From: Helicobacteraceae bacterium
Lineage (GTDB): Bacteria; Campylobacterota; Campylobacteria; Campylobacterales; Helicobacteraceae
Reading direction: 5' to 3'
Assembly (NCBI GenBank): GCA_029258405.1
Contig: JARHYY010000004.1
Span: forward strand, 1-24,836
Length of the DNA: 24,836 bases
The position numbers and the translations under genes are program-made. Positions 16,055-24,707 of the stretch are shown here, one piece after another. How positions within the stretch are numbered: the stretch's first letter is position 1; every line of letters begins with the position of its first letter. The notes under the pieces were generated by a model. It searched no databases, was not told where the DNA came from, and saw only the letters and a list, made by a program, of their open reading frames with translations.

Positions 16055-17434
16055 ATGAAGAATATTTTTAGAGAATATGATATTAGGGGTATTTATCCTG
16101 ATGAGCTTCAAAAACATTATGTGCAAGCCATTGGTTTTTTACTCGGAGAAACTATAAGGGAATATTTTCAAGAGCCTAAAACAGTGGCTATTGGCTATGA
16201 CGCAAGAGTGCATTCACAAACGCTTTTTATATGGCTTGCAGAAGGTTTTGCAAAAGCAGGTATAACAGTTATTGATATAGGGTTAGTACCAACTCCTGTG
16301 AGCTATTTTACAAGTTTTTGTGATAAAAATTATAAAATAGGCATGTCTGTTATGATTACAGGCTCACATAATCCTAAAGAATATAATGGTTTCAAAATTA
16401 CTCTTGATAAAAATCCATTTTTTGGAGATTCTATTTATAAGCTTGGAGCAGAAGTAGCAAAAATATCTGAAGCACAAGTAGCAACACATTCTACACCAAA
16501 TATTATCAAATGCGATTTTTTATCGCAATATATTGATTATCTTAGTGATTCATTTAAACATTTAAAGAATTTCAAGCTTCCTTTAAGTATTGATTGTGGC
16601 AATGGGGTTGCTGGGGTGGCGTTGATTCCTATTCTTGAACGATTAGGGATAAAATATGAAGGATTATATACTGAACCTAATGGAACATTCCCGCACCATC
16701 ATCCAGACCCAACAGAAGAAAAAAATATCCAAGAAATTAAGCACAAAGTTGCCCAAAAAGGCGGCATAGGCTTTGCCTTTGATGGTGATGGTGATAGAAT
16801 TGCAGTTATTACTCCAAAAAGAGTACTCAAGGGCGATGAATTAGCCATAATTTTTGCTCAAAACATCTCATCTCCTATTGTTGTGGGTGAGGTTAAATGC
16901 TCTATGAATATGTATAATATAATTAATACAATAGGTAAAGCATATATGAGCAAAACTGGACATAGCAATATTAAAATGAAAATAAAAGAGCTTAATGCTT
17001 CTTTGGGTGCAGAGGTAAGCGGGCATTTATTTTTTAATGATAACTATTTTGGTTATGATGATGCTATTTATGCTGCATGTAGAGTGCTTGAGCTTATTTA
17101 TAGAGGTGTAGATTTAGACAGAGTAATTGATGAATTACCCTTATTATATTCAACCGATGAGCTTAAAATTAAAACTTCAGAAGAAAAAAAATTTGCTATT
17201 ATTGCTGCCTTTGAAAAATGCCTTCAAAACCCCCCTGCTTATTTCCCTGCTATCAATAATATTATCAATATTGATGGTATTCGCATTGAATTTGATGATG
17301 GATGGGCTCTTATTCGGGCAAGCAATACCACGCCAATGCTTGTTACGCGTTTTGAATCAACCAAAAAAGAAAACTTAGCCATATATCAAAAAGCACTGCA
17401 TACTTTGCTAGAAGAAATATTGAAAGCATTATGA
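16055..17434 (+). CDS. algC: Phosphomannomutase/phosphoglucomutase
   Basis: This alpha-D-phosphohexomutase interconverts hexose 6- and 1-phosphates (mannose and/or glucose), supplying sugar nucleotides for LPS and glycans. The active phosphoserine is S104 in MITGSHNPKEYNGFK, the Mg-binding loop is FDGDGDR (242-248), the sugar-binding loop is GEVSGHLFF-like (AEVSGHLFFND), and the phosphate-binding loop is IRASNTTP near the C-terminus. The N-terminus IFREYDIRGIYP is typical of the AlgC/ManB type. Length is 459. The stop overlaps the pyrC start (ATGA). Sugar preference cannot be decided here, and the symbol follows the H. pylori usage. Confidence 0.9.
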   Translation: MKNIFREYDIRGIYPDELQKHYVQAIGFLLGETIREYFQEPKTVAIGYDARVHSQTLFIWLAEGFAKAGITVIDIGLVPTPVSYFTSFCDKNYKIGMSVMITGSHNPKEYNGFKITLDKNPFFGDSIYKLGAEVAKISEAQVATHSTPNIIKCDFLSQYIDYLSDSFKHLKNFKLPLSIDCGNGVAGVALIPILERLGIKYEGLYTEPNGTFPHHHPDPTEEKNIQEIKHKVAQKGGIGFAFDGDGDRIAVITPKRVLKGDELAIIFAQNISSPIVVGEVKCSMNMYNIINTIGKAYMSKTGHSNIKMKIKELNASLGAEVSGHLFFNDNYFGYDDAIYAACRVLELIYRGVDLDRVIDELPLLYSTDELKIKTSEEKKFAIIAAFEKCLQNPPAYFPAINNIINIDGIRIEFDDGWALIRASNTTPMLVTRFESTKKENLAIYQKALHTLLEEILKAL

Positions 17435-18453
17435 TGGAAGAAACAATCATTTTAAAAAGCCCTTGTGATATGCATGTCCATTTGCGTGATGGTTTCATGC
17501 TTAAGCAAGTGCTACCTTATACAGTTGCTCAATTTGCATCGGCTGTAGTTATGCCTAATTTAATCCCCCCTATAAGAACTACTGATGATGCCATAAAATA
17601 CCGACAGTGCATTATGCAGCAAGATTTTCATGAGGATTTTTTACCCTTAATAACACTTTTTTTTCATCATGGAATAACTAAAGAATGTATAAGGGATTTG
17701 AAAAAAAATAATGTAAATATTCTTAAACTCTATCCTCAAGGCATGACAACTAATAGTGAAAATGGAATAGCTAATTTGCTATGCCCTGAAAGTTTAAAAA
17801 TTTTTGAAATAATGCAAGAAGAAGATATGATTTTATGCATACATGGCGAAACAGATGGCTTTGTATTGGAAAGAGAATACAAATTTCTTGCTGTGCTTGA
17901 GGAAATTGCTCGCATGTTCCCGATGCTTCGTTTGGTTTTAGAGCATGTAAGTGATTGCCGTTCTATTGAATTGATAGAAAAATATGATAATCTTTTTGGT
18001 ACAATTACTCTGCATCACCTCCTTTTTACACTCGATGACCTCTTAGGGCATACATTAAGACCACATTTATTTTGCAAGCCATGCTTAAAACTTCCAAGAG
18101 ATCAAGAAGCATTGCAAAAAGCCGCCCTCAAAGCCCATGCAAAATTTTCATTTGGGAGCGATTCTGCTCCACATATGAAGAAGCATAAAGAATGCTCACA
18201 ATGCGGAGCAGGAGTATTTAGCACACCTGTGCTCTTGCCAAGTCTTGTTGCCTTTTTTGAACATCATGATGCCTTGGAATCCTTGCAGGCTTTTGTGAGC
18301 GATAATGCGATAAAAAACTATCGCTTCATGCCTCCAGAGCGAACTATTATTTTAAAAAAGAAGCCATTTAGGGTAGCAGAAGAATATCAAGGAGTAGTTA
18401 GCCTTTTTGCTGGAGAAGTTCTTGAATGGTCATTACAAAAATCAGATACTTAA
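17431..18453 (+). CDS. pyrC: Dihydroorotase
   Basis: PyrC cyclises carbamoyl aspartate to dihydroorotate in pyrimidine synthesis. It is a zinc amidohydrolase of the class II (E. coli PyrC-like) type, 340 residues. Metal ligands are H15 and H17 in CDMHVHLRDG, the carboxylated lysine K99 in ILKLYPQG, H138 in CIHGE, H172 in LEHVSD, and the catalytic D244 in FGSDSAPH. The gene is coupled to the mutase by the ATGA overlap. A second ATG follows immediately at 17434. Its 3' end overlaps the convergent pldA by 12 bases, so no terminator fits between them. Confidence 0.95.
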   Translation: MMEETIILKSPCDMHVHLRDGFMLKQVLPYTVAQFASAVVMPNLIPPIRTTDDAIKYRQCIMQQDFHEDFLPLITLFFHHGITKECIRDLKKNNVNILKLYPQGMTTNSENGIANLLCPESLKIFEIMQEEDMILCIHGETDGFVLEREYKFLAVLEEIARMFPMLRLVLEHVSDCRSIELIEKYDNLFGTITLHHLLFTLDDLLGHTLRPHLFCKPCLKLPRDQEALQKAALKAHAKFSFGSDSAPHMKKHKECSQCGAGVFSTPVLLPSLVAFFEHHDALESLQAFVSDNAIKNYRFMPPERTIILKKKPFRVAEEYQGVVSLFAGEVLEWSLQKSDT

Positions 18454-19407
18454 TTTAACACCTATGCCCAAACGCCTAGAAAATTGCTCATAGTCAATAA
18501 GGCTTTCTCCATAGCCTATAAGATATTGCATATACAAATAAAAGCTATTATTCAAAAGATATGAATAATCAATAATTACCCTCCCTTTATATGTGGAAGT
18601 ATTTCCTCTAAGCTGTGTGCTGATAAGATGGCGGTTAAATTGTTGGCTTAAAATAATTTCCCCATATCCAGTATATTGCATAATATTTGGGTTATCATCT
18701 CCTCTTGCATCATGAGAGTCACTCTTTGGCGGTTCTGAAAATCTACGCCATAAATGAATTTCAAGTACAGCATTTCCCAATACATAGGTAAAGGCAAGTG
18801 CGATTCTATCCCAACTTCGAGAGTTTTGCACACCTCCACCATTACTTTCATGTATGTAGCCTATTTGTGCATACTTAAGATGTCCAATATAGTATCTTAA
18901 TGGTGTTATGGCAAAATCAAAATCATATCGCATAAATAGTTCTGGCTGGTAGTTATTTTCTCTAAAATTGCGTGAAGCATTGATATTGTAGAGTTGCCAA
19001 AAAGAGCGTTGCGAATAGGCAAAATATATATCAAGTGGTAAAGATTGTATTTTTTTTATTAATGGAGCTTTAAAGCTTATCTGAAATTTAGCCTCCATTC
19101 TTTTTTTATCTTTTGTTGCTTTGTTAAAAGAGTAGTTGATAGGCAGGAAATAATTGGTATAATAAGGTGTAATTTCTAATGAATTAATAAATGTATTTTT
19201 TGGCAAAGGGATATTATAGTTACCATTAATTAAAGAATCCTTATTTTCTTGAGGTATTTTTAAGGGTAGCTCTTTATCTGGGTTCAAAAGAGATTGTTCG
19301 AGCTTTTTATGTGTTTCCACTGGTGGAATGTAGCCATCAAAGATGACATTTGAAAAAATATAAGTAGGCATTACCCATAATATAGGTAAAGATAAACAAT
19401 GTTTCAT
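18442..19407 (-). CDS. pldA: Outer-membrane phospholipase A
   Basis: PldA (OMPLA) is a calcium-dependent outer-membrane barrel that hydrolyses phospholipids mislocalised to the outer leaflet; in Helicobacter it is linked to acid adaptation and virulence. After a weak signal peptide (about 1-20), the signatures are YSQRSFWQLYN (131-141) and YIHESNGGGVQNSRSWDR (184-201). The catalytic H186 and S188 match E. coli H142 and S144. The position equivalent to N156 is D200, so the third catalytic residue differs. Length is 321. AAGG lies six bases before the ATG. H. pylori pldA is phase variable through a homopolymer; no such run exists here. Confidence 0.93.
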   Translation of the reverse strand: MKHCLSLPILWVMPTYIFSNVIFDGYIPPVETHKKLEQSLLNPDKELPLKIPQENKDSLINGNYNIPLPKNTFINSLEITPYYTNYFLPINYSFNKATKDKKRMEAKFQISFKAPLIKKIQSLPLDIYFAYSQRSFWQLYNINASRNFRENNYQPELFMRYDFDFAITPLRYYIGHLKYAQIGYIHESNGGGVQNSRSWDRIALAFTYVLGNAVLEIHLWRRFSEPPKSDSHDARGDDNPNIMQYTGYGEIILSQQFNRHLISTQLRGNTSTYKGRVIIDYSYLLNNSFYLYMQYLIGYGESLIDYEQFSRRLGIGVKLSI

Positions 19408-19431
19408 GTATAACCTTGCTTAAAATACATT

Positions 19432-19437
19432 ATTATA
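19432..19437 (-). promoter_or_regulatory. -10 box upstream of pldA
   Basis: The minus strand reads TATAAT, 24 bases before the pldA ATG, in the 98-base divergent gap shared with glmS. No clear -35 was found. Confidence 0.4.
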
Positions 19438-19449
19438 CTGAAAATTAAT

Positions 19450-19455
19450 TATAAT
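19450..19455 (+). promoter_or_regulatory. -10 box upstream of glmS
   Basis: A perfect TATAAT lies 50 bases before the glmS ATG. It is only 12 bases from the pldA -10 on the other strand, so the two promoters overlap and may compete. A strong GGAGG at 19494-19498, seven bases before the ATG, serves glmS. Confidence 0.45.
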
Positions 19456-19505
19456 ACATGAGAATTTTAGAGATAATTGCGTAAATAAATTATGGAGGAT
19501 AAAAT

Positions 19506-21293
19506 ATGTGTGGTATTGTCGGATATATTGGAACAAGAGAAAAGAAATCTTTATTGTTACATGGATTAAAAGAACTAGAATACAGAGGCTATGATTCTGC
19601 AGGACTAGCTGTATTAGAGCAAGAAGAGCTCCATGTATTTCGAGCTACAGGGAAGTTAAAAAACTTAGAGCATGCGTGTAAAGATTTTGTTTCTGAAGGT
19701 TTTGGGGTAGCTATTGGGCATACAAGATGGGCTACACACGGGAAACCAACAGAAATAAATGCACATCCCCATACAGCCACATTTTCAAGCGTAATTCATA
19801 ATGGCATTATAGAAAATTATCAAGAGATTAAACAAAACCTTATGGATAAAAATGTTGTCTTTTGCTCCCAAACAGATACTGAAGTTATTGTTCATTTATT
19901 TGAAGAAAATCTCAAAGAAACATCTCATACACTTGAAGCCTTTAAAAAAACAATTCATTCACTTAAAGGAGCATATGCCATTTTACTTATTACCCAAGAA
20001 GCTCCTAAAGGTATTTATTATGCAAAACAAGGCTCACCTTTAGTTATCGGACAAGGACCTGATGGTATTTATTTTTCATCATCTGATGCTCCCTTAATTG
20101 GCTATGCCACTCATGTATGCTACCTTGAAGATGGAGCTATAGGCTTTATGGATAATGATTCATTTTCTAGCCTCTCTGATATAAAAACCTTAAACTCTAA
20201 TCGCTTATATGCACAAAAAGAAGGCTTTCGCTATTTTATGGAAAAAGAAATTTATGAACAACATAAAGTGCTCCTAGAAACTATGATGGGCAGAATGGAT
20301 GAAGAAGAGGTTTATTTTGAAGAAATAAATGATGATTTCTTCACCGATATACAAAGGATTACCATTTGTGCTTGTGGCACGAGTTATCACGCAGCCTTAT
20401 CGGCAAGCTATCTTTTTGAACGCATTGCAAAAATTAAATGCAATGTAGCCATTGCTAGCGAGTGGCGCTATAAAGAACCTATTGTAGAACATGATGAACT
20501 TTTTATTGTGGTAAGCCAAAGTGGAGAAACAGCAGATACATTAGAAGCATTAAAAAATATTAAAACTCAAGGGCTAAAGACCCTTGCCATTTGCAATGTT
20601 GATAATAGCTCAATTGTAAGAGAAGCAGATACAACTCTTTTAACAAGAGCAGGAATTGAGAAAGGTGTAGCAAGCACAAAGGCTTTTGCGACACAAATGA
20701 TGGTACTATGGATGCTTGCTCTATATATTGGGCAAAAAAAAGAAACAATAAGCAAAGAAGAGAGCAAAAAAGAACGAGCAATAATGCTTAGAGCCATTGA
20801 AGCAGCAAAAGTTTTACCCCAAACTCACGAGAAAATCAGGCGTTTAAGCAAGCGCTATTTGCATGGGCATGGGTTTTTCTTTATTGGGCGAGATATTTTT
20901 TATCCATTAGCATTAGAAGGTGCTTTAAAGCTCAAAGAAATCAGCTATCTTCATGCTGAAGGTTATCCTAGTGGGGATATGAAACATGGACCAATAGCCC
21001 TTGCTGATAGCAATCTTTTTACTATAGCTCTTATGCCTAGAAATTTGCTCTATGATAAAGTCAAGAGCAATGTTGAAGAGCTAGCAGCTAGAGATGCAAC
21101 CATTTGTGCTATCAGCTCATTAGAATTAGAGGTTGCTGATGATATAATTATACTTAAAGAACATTCAAGCTATATGGAAGAGTTTTTTGAGATGATGGTT
21201 GTTTTACAGCTTTTTGCATTAGAAGTATCCATTCGCTTAGGCAATGATGTAGATATGCCAAGAAATCTTGCCAAAAGTGTTACTGTAGAATAG
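19506..21293 (+). CDS. glmS: Glutamine-fructose-6-phosphate aminotransferase (isomerizing)
   Basis: GlmS makes glucosamine 6-phosphate from fructose 6-phosphate and glutamine, committing sugar to peptidoglycan and LPS. The class II glutaminase domain has nucleophile C2 (MCGIVGYIGT), YRGYDSAG (26-33) and GHTRWATHGKP (71-81). The isomerase half has two SIS domains, with CACGTSYHAA (288-297), VVSQSGETADTLEA, and SYLHAEGYPSGDMKHGPIAL. It ends NLAKSVTVE, identical in E. coli. Length is 595. No glmS ribozyme was seen in the short 5' region. The GGDEF gene follows after nine bases, so the two are probably cotranscribed. Confidence 0.97.
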   Translation: MCGIVGYIGTREKKSLLLHGLKELEYRGYDSAGLAVLEQEELHVFRATGKLKNLEHACKDFVSEGFGVAIGHTRWATHGKPTEINAHPHTATFSSVIHNGIIENYQEIKQNLMDKNVVFCSQTDTEVIVHLFEENLKETSHTLEAFKKTIHSLKGAYAILLITQEAPKGIYYAKQGSPLVIGQGPDGIYFSSSDAPLIGYATHVCYLEDGAIGFMDNDSFSSLSDIKTLNSNRLYAQKEGFRYFMEKEIYEQHKVLLETMMGRMDEEEVYFEEINDDFFTDIQRITICACGTSYHAALSASYLFERIAKIKCNVAIASEWRYKEPIVEHDELFIVVSQSGETADTLEALKNIKTQGLKTLAICNVDNSSIVREADTTLLTRAGIEKGVASTKAFATQMMVLWMLALYIGQKKETISKEESKKERAIMLRAIEAAKVLPQTHEKIRRLSKRYLHGHGFFFIGRDIFYPLALEGALKLKEISYLHAEGYPSGDMKHGPIALADSNLFTIALMPRNLLYDKVKSNVEELAARDATICAISSLELEVADDIIILKEHSSYMEEFFEMMVVLQLFALEVSIRLGNDVDMPRNLAKSVTVE

Positions 21294-21302
21294 GAAGTAT
21301 AT

Positions 21303-23066
21303 ATGTTTAAGAGAATGCGTTTAAAGATTCTTATTATTCTTGCCTTGTCGCTTACTCTTTTTTCTTCTATTGTAGTTTTTATTGCTGGGTTAAGCATTCG
21401 AGATTTAAGCATACAAAAAGCACAAGAAGATGCTCACATAGCTTTTTTTGCTATACGACTACAAAAAGAAGACTTTTATGAACACGCTAATGATAATGCC
21501 CTTAAAGAATATTTAAATGAATTTCTTAAATATTATCAAGTTGATAATATTTGGCTCTCTAACAAAGATAATACCAATCCTTATATCCAATCTGTTTTTA
21601 AGAATAAAAAAGAAAGCATGGAAATCATTGAAAATATTCGTGAATTTATTATTTACACCCATATTCCCTATATTGAAAATGATGAGGTAGTAGGGGTTGT
21701 TTCTATTGCCGTTAATGCGATTCAAGAACGACATCAATGGTTGCACATTATGTTATGGGTGCTTGTTTGTGTAGTTATTTTTATTTTTTTAAAGGCATGG
21801 ATACTCAAAAGGATTTTTGAACCATATTTGCTTTTTTATCGTAGCCTCTATAAAGTAATGCTTGATATTGAAAAAGGTAACTTCGAGCAACACATTAATA
21901 CAAACTTGCAAGATGAAGTGCATGATATTGCCTCATGGATTAATAGAGCTAATAAAAAAATTGATTTAATCATAAAGGGCATTGAATCAAAAATATCTCT
22001 CCTCATGGATTATCAAAAGGAACGCTATGACCATAGCCCATTTATTCGGATACAAGAAGCGATTAATGAACTAGTTGATATTTATCAATTTAAACAAAAA
22101 TTAGAAAACTGTGAAAATCTTGAGAATATAGAACAGCTTGTTATTGGTCTCTTTAACCAACTTGACTTGCCAGATGTTATTATAGTTGAAATGGTAGATT
22201 TCAAAGAACGAATAATATACCCTGATGATCCTTTAGCATTCAGACGCTATATGCATACCATAACAACAAATAATTTAGAGAGCCTTAAAAATGCACCAAC
22301 AGAACAAAGCGAGATGGAATTAAAAAACGAGTTTATCCCTATTAGCATTGATAATAAAAATGGTTTATTTGTTGTCTTTTGTATCTCAAGTAACATTCAT
22401 TGGCATTTTTTATTTGCACTCAAAGAATACCGTAGAATAAGTAAGCGTATTATTCCACTTCTAAGTAATTATTTTGATATTATTCGTACAACTCTGCAAA
22501 GTCGTTATTTATTTGATTTATTGAGAGAAAATTCACAAAAAGACCCATTAACAAAGTTAAATAATAGAGGCTTTTTAGAGGAATTTAGTAAAAATGTTAC
22601 TTTTCAAGCAAAGCATATTAGTATAGATTATGCCATTTTAATGGTTGATATTGACTTCTTTAAAAGAGTAAATGATAACTATGGACATAATATTGGGGAT
22701 TATGTATTATGCGAATTAGCAAGAGTTTTCAAGCAAGAGATTCGCAAAAGCGATCTCGCTGTTCGTTATGGTGGTGAAGAATTTTTAGTACTGCTTTTAA
22801 GCTGTGAGCAAGAAGGAGCTATTGCCGTTGGAACTAAGATTAAAGAATGCTTTGAACATATCGTATTTGAAAGTGATTTAGGGGACACATTTTCTTGCAC
22901 CTTAAGCATTGGCGTTTCTCTATTCCCACATGATGCAAATAGTGTTTCTTTGGCTATTAAATATGCCGATATAGCTTTATACCAAGCAAAGAATAGGGGA
23001 AGAAATCAGATTATTTGTTTTTCTCAAGATATGCTACCTAAAGATTTCAATCCATCAAAAATATAA
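21303..23066 (+). CDS. Membrane-bound diguanylate cyclase (GGDEF)
   Basis: The 587-residue protein has a membrane helix (about 9-30), a periplasmic sensor of about 115 residues, a second helix (about 147-166), a HAMP-like linker (about 167-225), a middle region that may be GAF-like (about 270-400), and a C-terminal GGDEF domain (about 405-575). DPLTKLNNRGFLEEF begins the domain, DIDFFKRVND binds metal, and the active loop is GGEEF at 490-494. An inhibitory site R481-D484 lies five residues before it, so product feedback is expected. It should make c-di-GMP from two GTP in response to a periplasmic signal of unknown nature. No EAL domain is present. AGGAAG lies before the ATG. metN starts two bases after its stop. 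Confidence 0.9.
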   Translation: MFKRMRLKILIILALSLTLFSSIVVFIAGLSIRDLSIQKAQEDAHIAFFAIRLQKEDFYEHANDNALKEYLNEFLKYYQVDNIWLSNKDNTNPYIQSVFKNKKESMEIIENIREFIIYTHIPYIENDEVVGVVSIAVNAIQERHQWLHIMLWVLVCVVIFIFLKAWILKRIFEPYLLFYRSLYKVMLDIEKGNFEQHINTNLQDEVHDIASWINRANKKIDLIIKGIESKISLLMDYQKERYDHSPFIRIQEAINELVDIYQFKQKLENCENLENIEQLVIGLFNQLDLPDVIIVEMVDFKERIIYPDDPLAFRRYMHTITTNNLESLKNAPTEQSEMELKNEFIPISIDNKNGLFVVFCISSNIHWHFLFALKEYRRISKRIIPLLSNYFDIIRTTLQSRYLFDLLRENSQKDPLTKLNNRGFLEEFSKNVTFQAKHISIDYAILMVDIDFFKRVNDNYGHNIGDYVLCELARVFKQEIRKSDLAVRYGGEEFLVLLLSCEQEGAIAVGTKIKECFEHIVFESDLGDTFSCTLSIGVSLFPHDANSVSLAIKYADIALYQAKNRGRNQIICFSQDMLPKDFNPSKI

Positions 23067-23068
23067 AC

Positions 23069-24052
23069 ATGAAAAATAAAGAAAACTCTATGATAGAAAT
23101 AAATAATGTAAGCAAATATTATGATGGTCAAAAAGTCCTTGATTCTGTCTCATTAAATATTAAAAGAGGTGAAATATTTGGACTTGTTGGGCATAGTGGT
23201 GCAGGCAAATCAACTCTATTACGCACAATCAATGCCCTAGAAGATTTTGATGAAGGAGAAATATTTGTTGATAATGAAAGCATCAAAGTTATTTCTCGAA
23301 AAAATCTCCGAAAGTTGCGAAGAGATGTGGGCATGATTTTCCAACATTTTGCTTTGCTTACACGAAAAAATGTTTTTGAAAATATTGCCCTGCCTTTAGA
23401 GTGCTGGGGATATTCTAAGCAAGAAATAAAAAAAAGGGTTTTAGAATTGCTCAATGTTGTTGGTTTAGAATCCAAAAGAGAAAGCTATCCTAGCTCTTTA
23501 AGTGGGGGGCAAAAACAAAGAGTAGCTATTGCCCGCTCTTTAGCCCTAAAACCTAAAATTATTTTAAGCGATGAATCAACAAGTGCATTAGATCCATTAA
23601 CAACCCTTTCCATCTTAGATCTCTTAGCAAAAATTAATCAAGAATTTAATGTAAGTATTGTGCTTGTAACGCATGAGATGGAAGTAGTCAAAAGAATTTG
23701 TCATAGTGCAGCTTTCTTAGAAGCTGGAAAAGTCTTATATTGCGGTAATATAGAAGAGGTTTTTTTATCCCCCAATGAACATGTGAAAATATTTCTAGGT
23801 GAAAGCCATAACTATAAACAAAAAGGCATTGGTGTAAAAATTTATTTTCCCAAGGCAATTTCTCAAGAGGCTATCTTAACACAAATGTCGCAACATATTC
23901 AGGTGGATTTTTCCATCATTGGAGGCAAATTAGAATATTTTGGTAATGATATTATGGGTTTTTTAGTCATTGATGTGGAGCAATCATATCTTGATGCTGT
24001 TTTAGAATATCTTACAAAGCGAAAAACACGATGGGAAGTACTTTATGTTTGA
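23069..24052 (+). CDS. metN: Methionine ABC transporter ATP-binding protein
   Basis: MetN is the ATPase of the MetNIQ high-affinity methionine importer. Walker A is GHSGAGKST (41-49), the Q-loop Gln is Q92 (MIFQHFALL), the signature is LSGGQKQR (144-151), Walker B is IILSDE (164-169) followed by STSALDP, and the switch His is H202. The C-terminal NIL domain (about 255-325, VDFSIIGGKLEYFG) is the ACT-like module by which methionine inhibits transport, and it marks this as MetN rather than another ABC ATPase. Neither ATG 23069 nor the in-frame ATG 23090 (MIEINNVSKYY, the usual family start) has a strong ribosome site; the shorter form is quite possible. Confidence 0.93.
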   Translation: MKNKENSMIEINNVSKYYDGQKVLDSVSLNIKRGEIFGLVGHSGAGKSTLLRTINALEDFDEGEIFVDNESIKVISRKNLRKLRRDVGMIFQHFALLTRKNVFENIALPLECWGYSKQEIKKRVLELLNVVGLESKRESYPSSLSGGQKQRVAIARSLALKPKIILSDESTSALDPLTTLSILDLLAKINQEFNVSIVLVTHEMEVVKRICHSAAFLEAGKVLYCGNIEEVFLSPNEHVKIFLGESHNYKQKGIGVKIYFPKAISQEAILTQMSQHIQVDFSIIGGKLEYFGNDIMGFLVIDVEQSYLDAVLEYLTKRKTRWEVLYV

Positions 24053-24707
24053 ATGGATAGAAAATAAAAATATACGCATTTTAACCCAAGCAACAATAGA
24101 AACGCTTTATATGAGTACATTAAGTACTTTTTTTGCCTTTGTGGGTGGGCTTTTCTTAGCCCTTTTGCTTATTTTGAGTGCAAAAGATTCGTTGCATCCC
24201 ATGCCAATATTTTATAAAATGCTTGATGTAAGCATTAATATTCTTCGCTCTTTTCCTTTTTTGATTCTTATTATCATTCTTTTTCCCTTAACAAAAATAA
24301 TTGTTGGGCAAAGCACAGGTTCTTCAGCAATGATTGTACCTTTAAGCATAGGCATGGCTCCTTTTGTAGCACGAATTATTGAAAACGCTTTCAGAGAAGT
24401 GGATAAAAATGTTATAGAAGCAGCAAAAAGTTTTGGAGCAAGCGATTTTCAAATATTATTCAAAATCATGTTTATTGAGGCATTGCCATCCATTTTTTCT
24501 GGAATGGTACTTGTTTTTATTATGGCTATTGGTTTTTCTGCTATGGCAGGAGCTGTTGGCGGCGGGGGCTTGGGAGATGTGGCTATTAAATATGGGTATT
24601 ATCGCTTTCAAGTTGATGTGCTTGTTTATACAGTTATTATTCTGATTGTACTTGTTCAGCTTATTCAAAGCTTAGGCGATATGATTTATAAAAAAATGAA
24701 AAAATAA
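24045..24707 (+). CDS. metI: Methionine ABC transporter permease
   Basis: MetI is the membrane channel subunit, two copies of which pair with MetN. It has about five hydrophobic segments (for example 27-46, 68-85, 150-168 and 190-208) and the EAA loop that contacts the ATPase (EAAKSFGASDFQILFKI, 125-141, then EALP). AGAVGGGGLGDVAI (168-181) is typical of the family. Length 220 is normal. It overlaps metN by eight bases, with GGAAG six bases upstream. The substrate-binding lipoprotein metQ is not in the window; the DNA after metI is non-coding repeat. Confidence 0.93.
   Translation: MFEWIENKNIRILTQATIETLYMSTLSTFFAFVGGLFLALLLILSAKDSLHPMPIFYKMLDVSINILRSFPFLILIIILFPLTKIIVGQSTGSSAMIVPLSIGMAPFVARIIENAFREVDKNVIEAAKSFGASDFQILFKIMFIEALPSIFSGMVLVFIMAIGFSAMAGAVGGGGLGDVAIKYGYYRFQVDVLVYTVIILIVLVQLIQSLGDMIYKKMKK

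Noticed and set aside
19408..19505. glmS ribozyme in the glmS leader
   Set aside because: The leader is under 100 bases and AT-rich, far too short for the ribozyme, which is known mainly from Gram-positive bacteria.
23128..23475. 115-residue open frame antisense to metN
   Set aside because: It covers the Walker A and signature region of metN in reverse, which often leaves a long open antisense frame.
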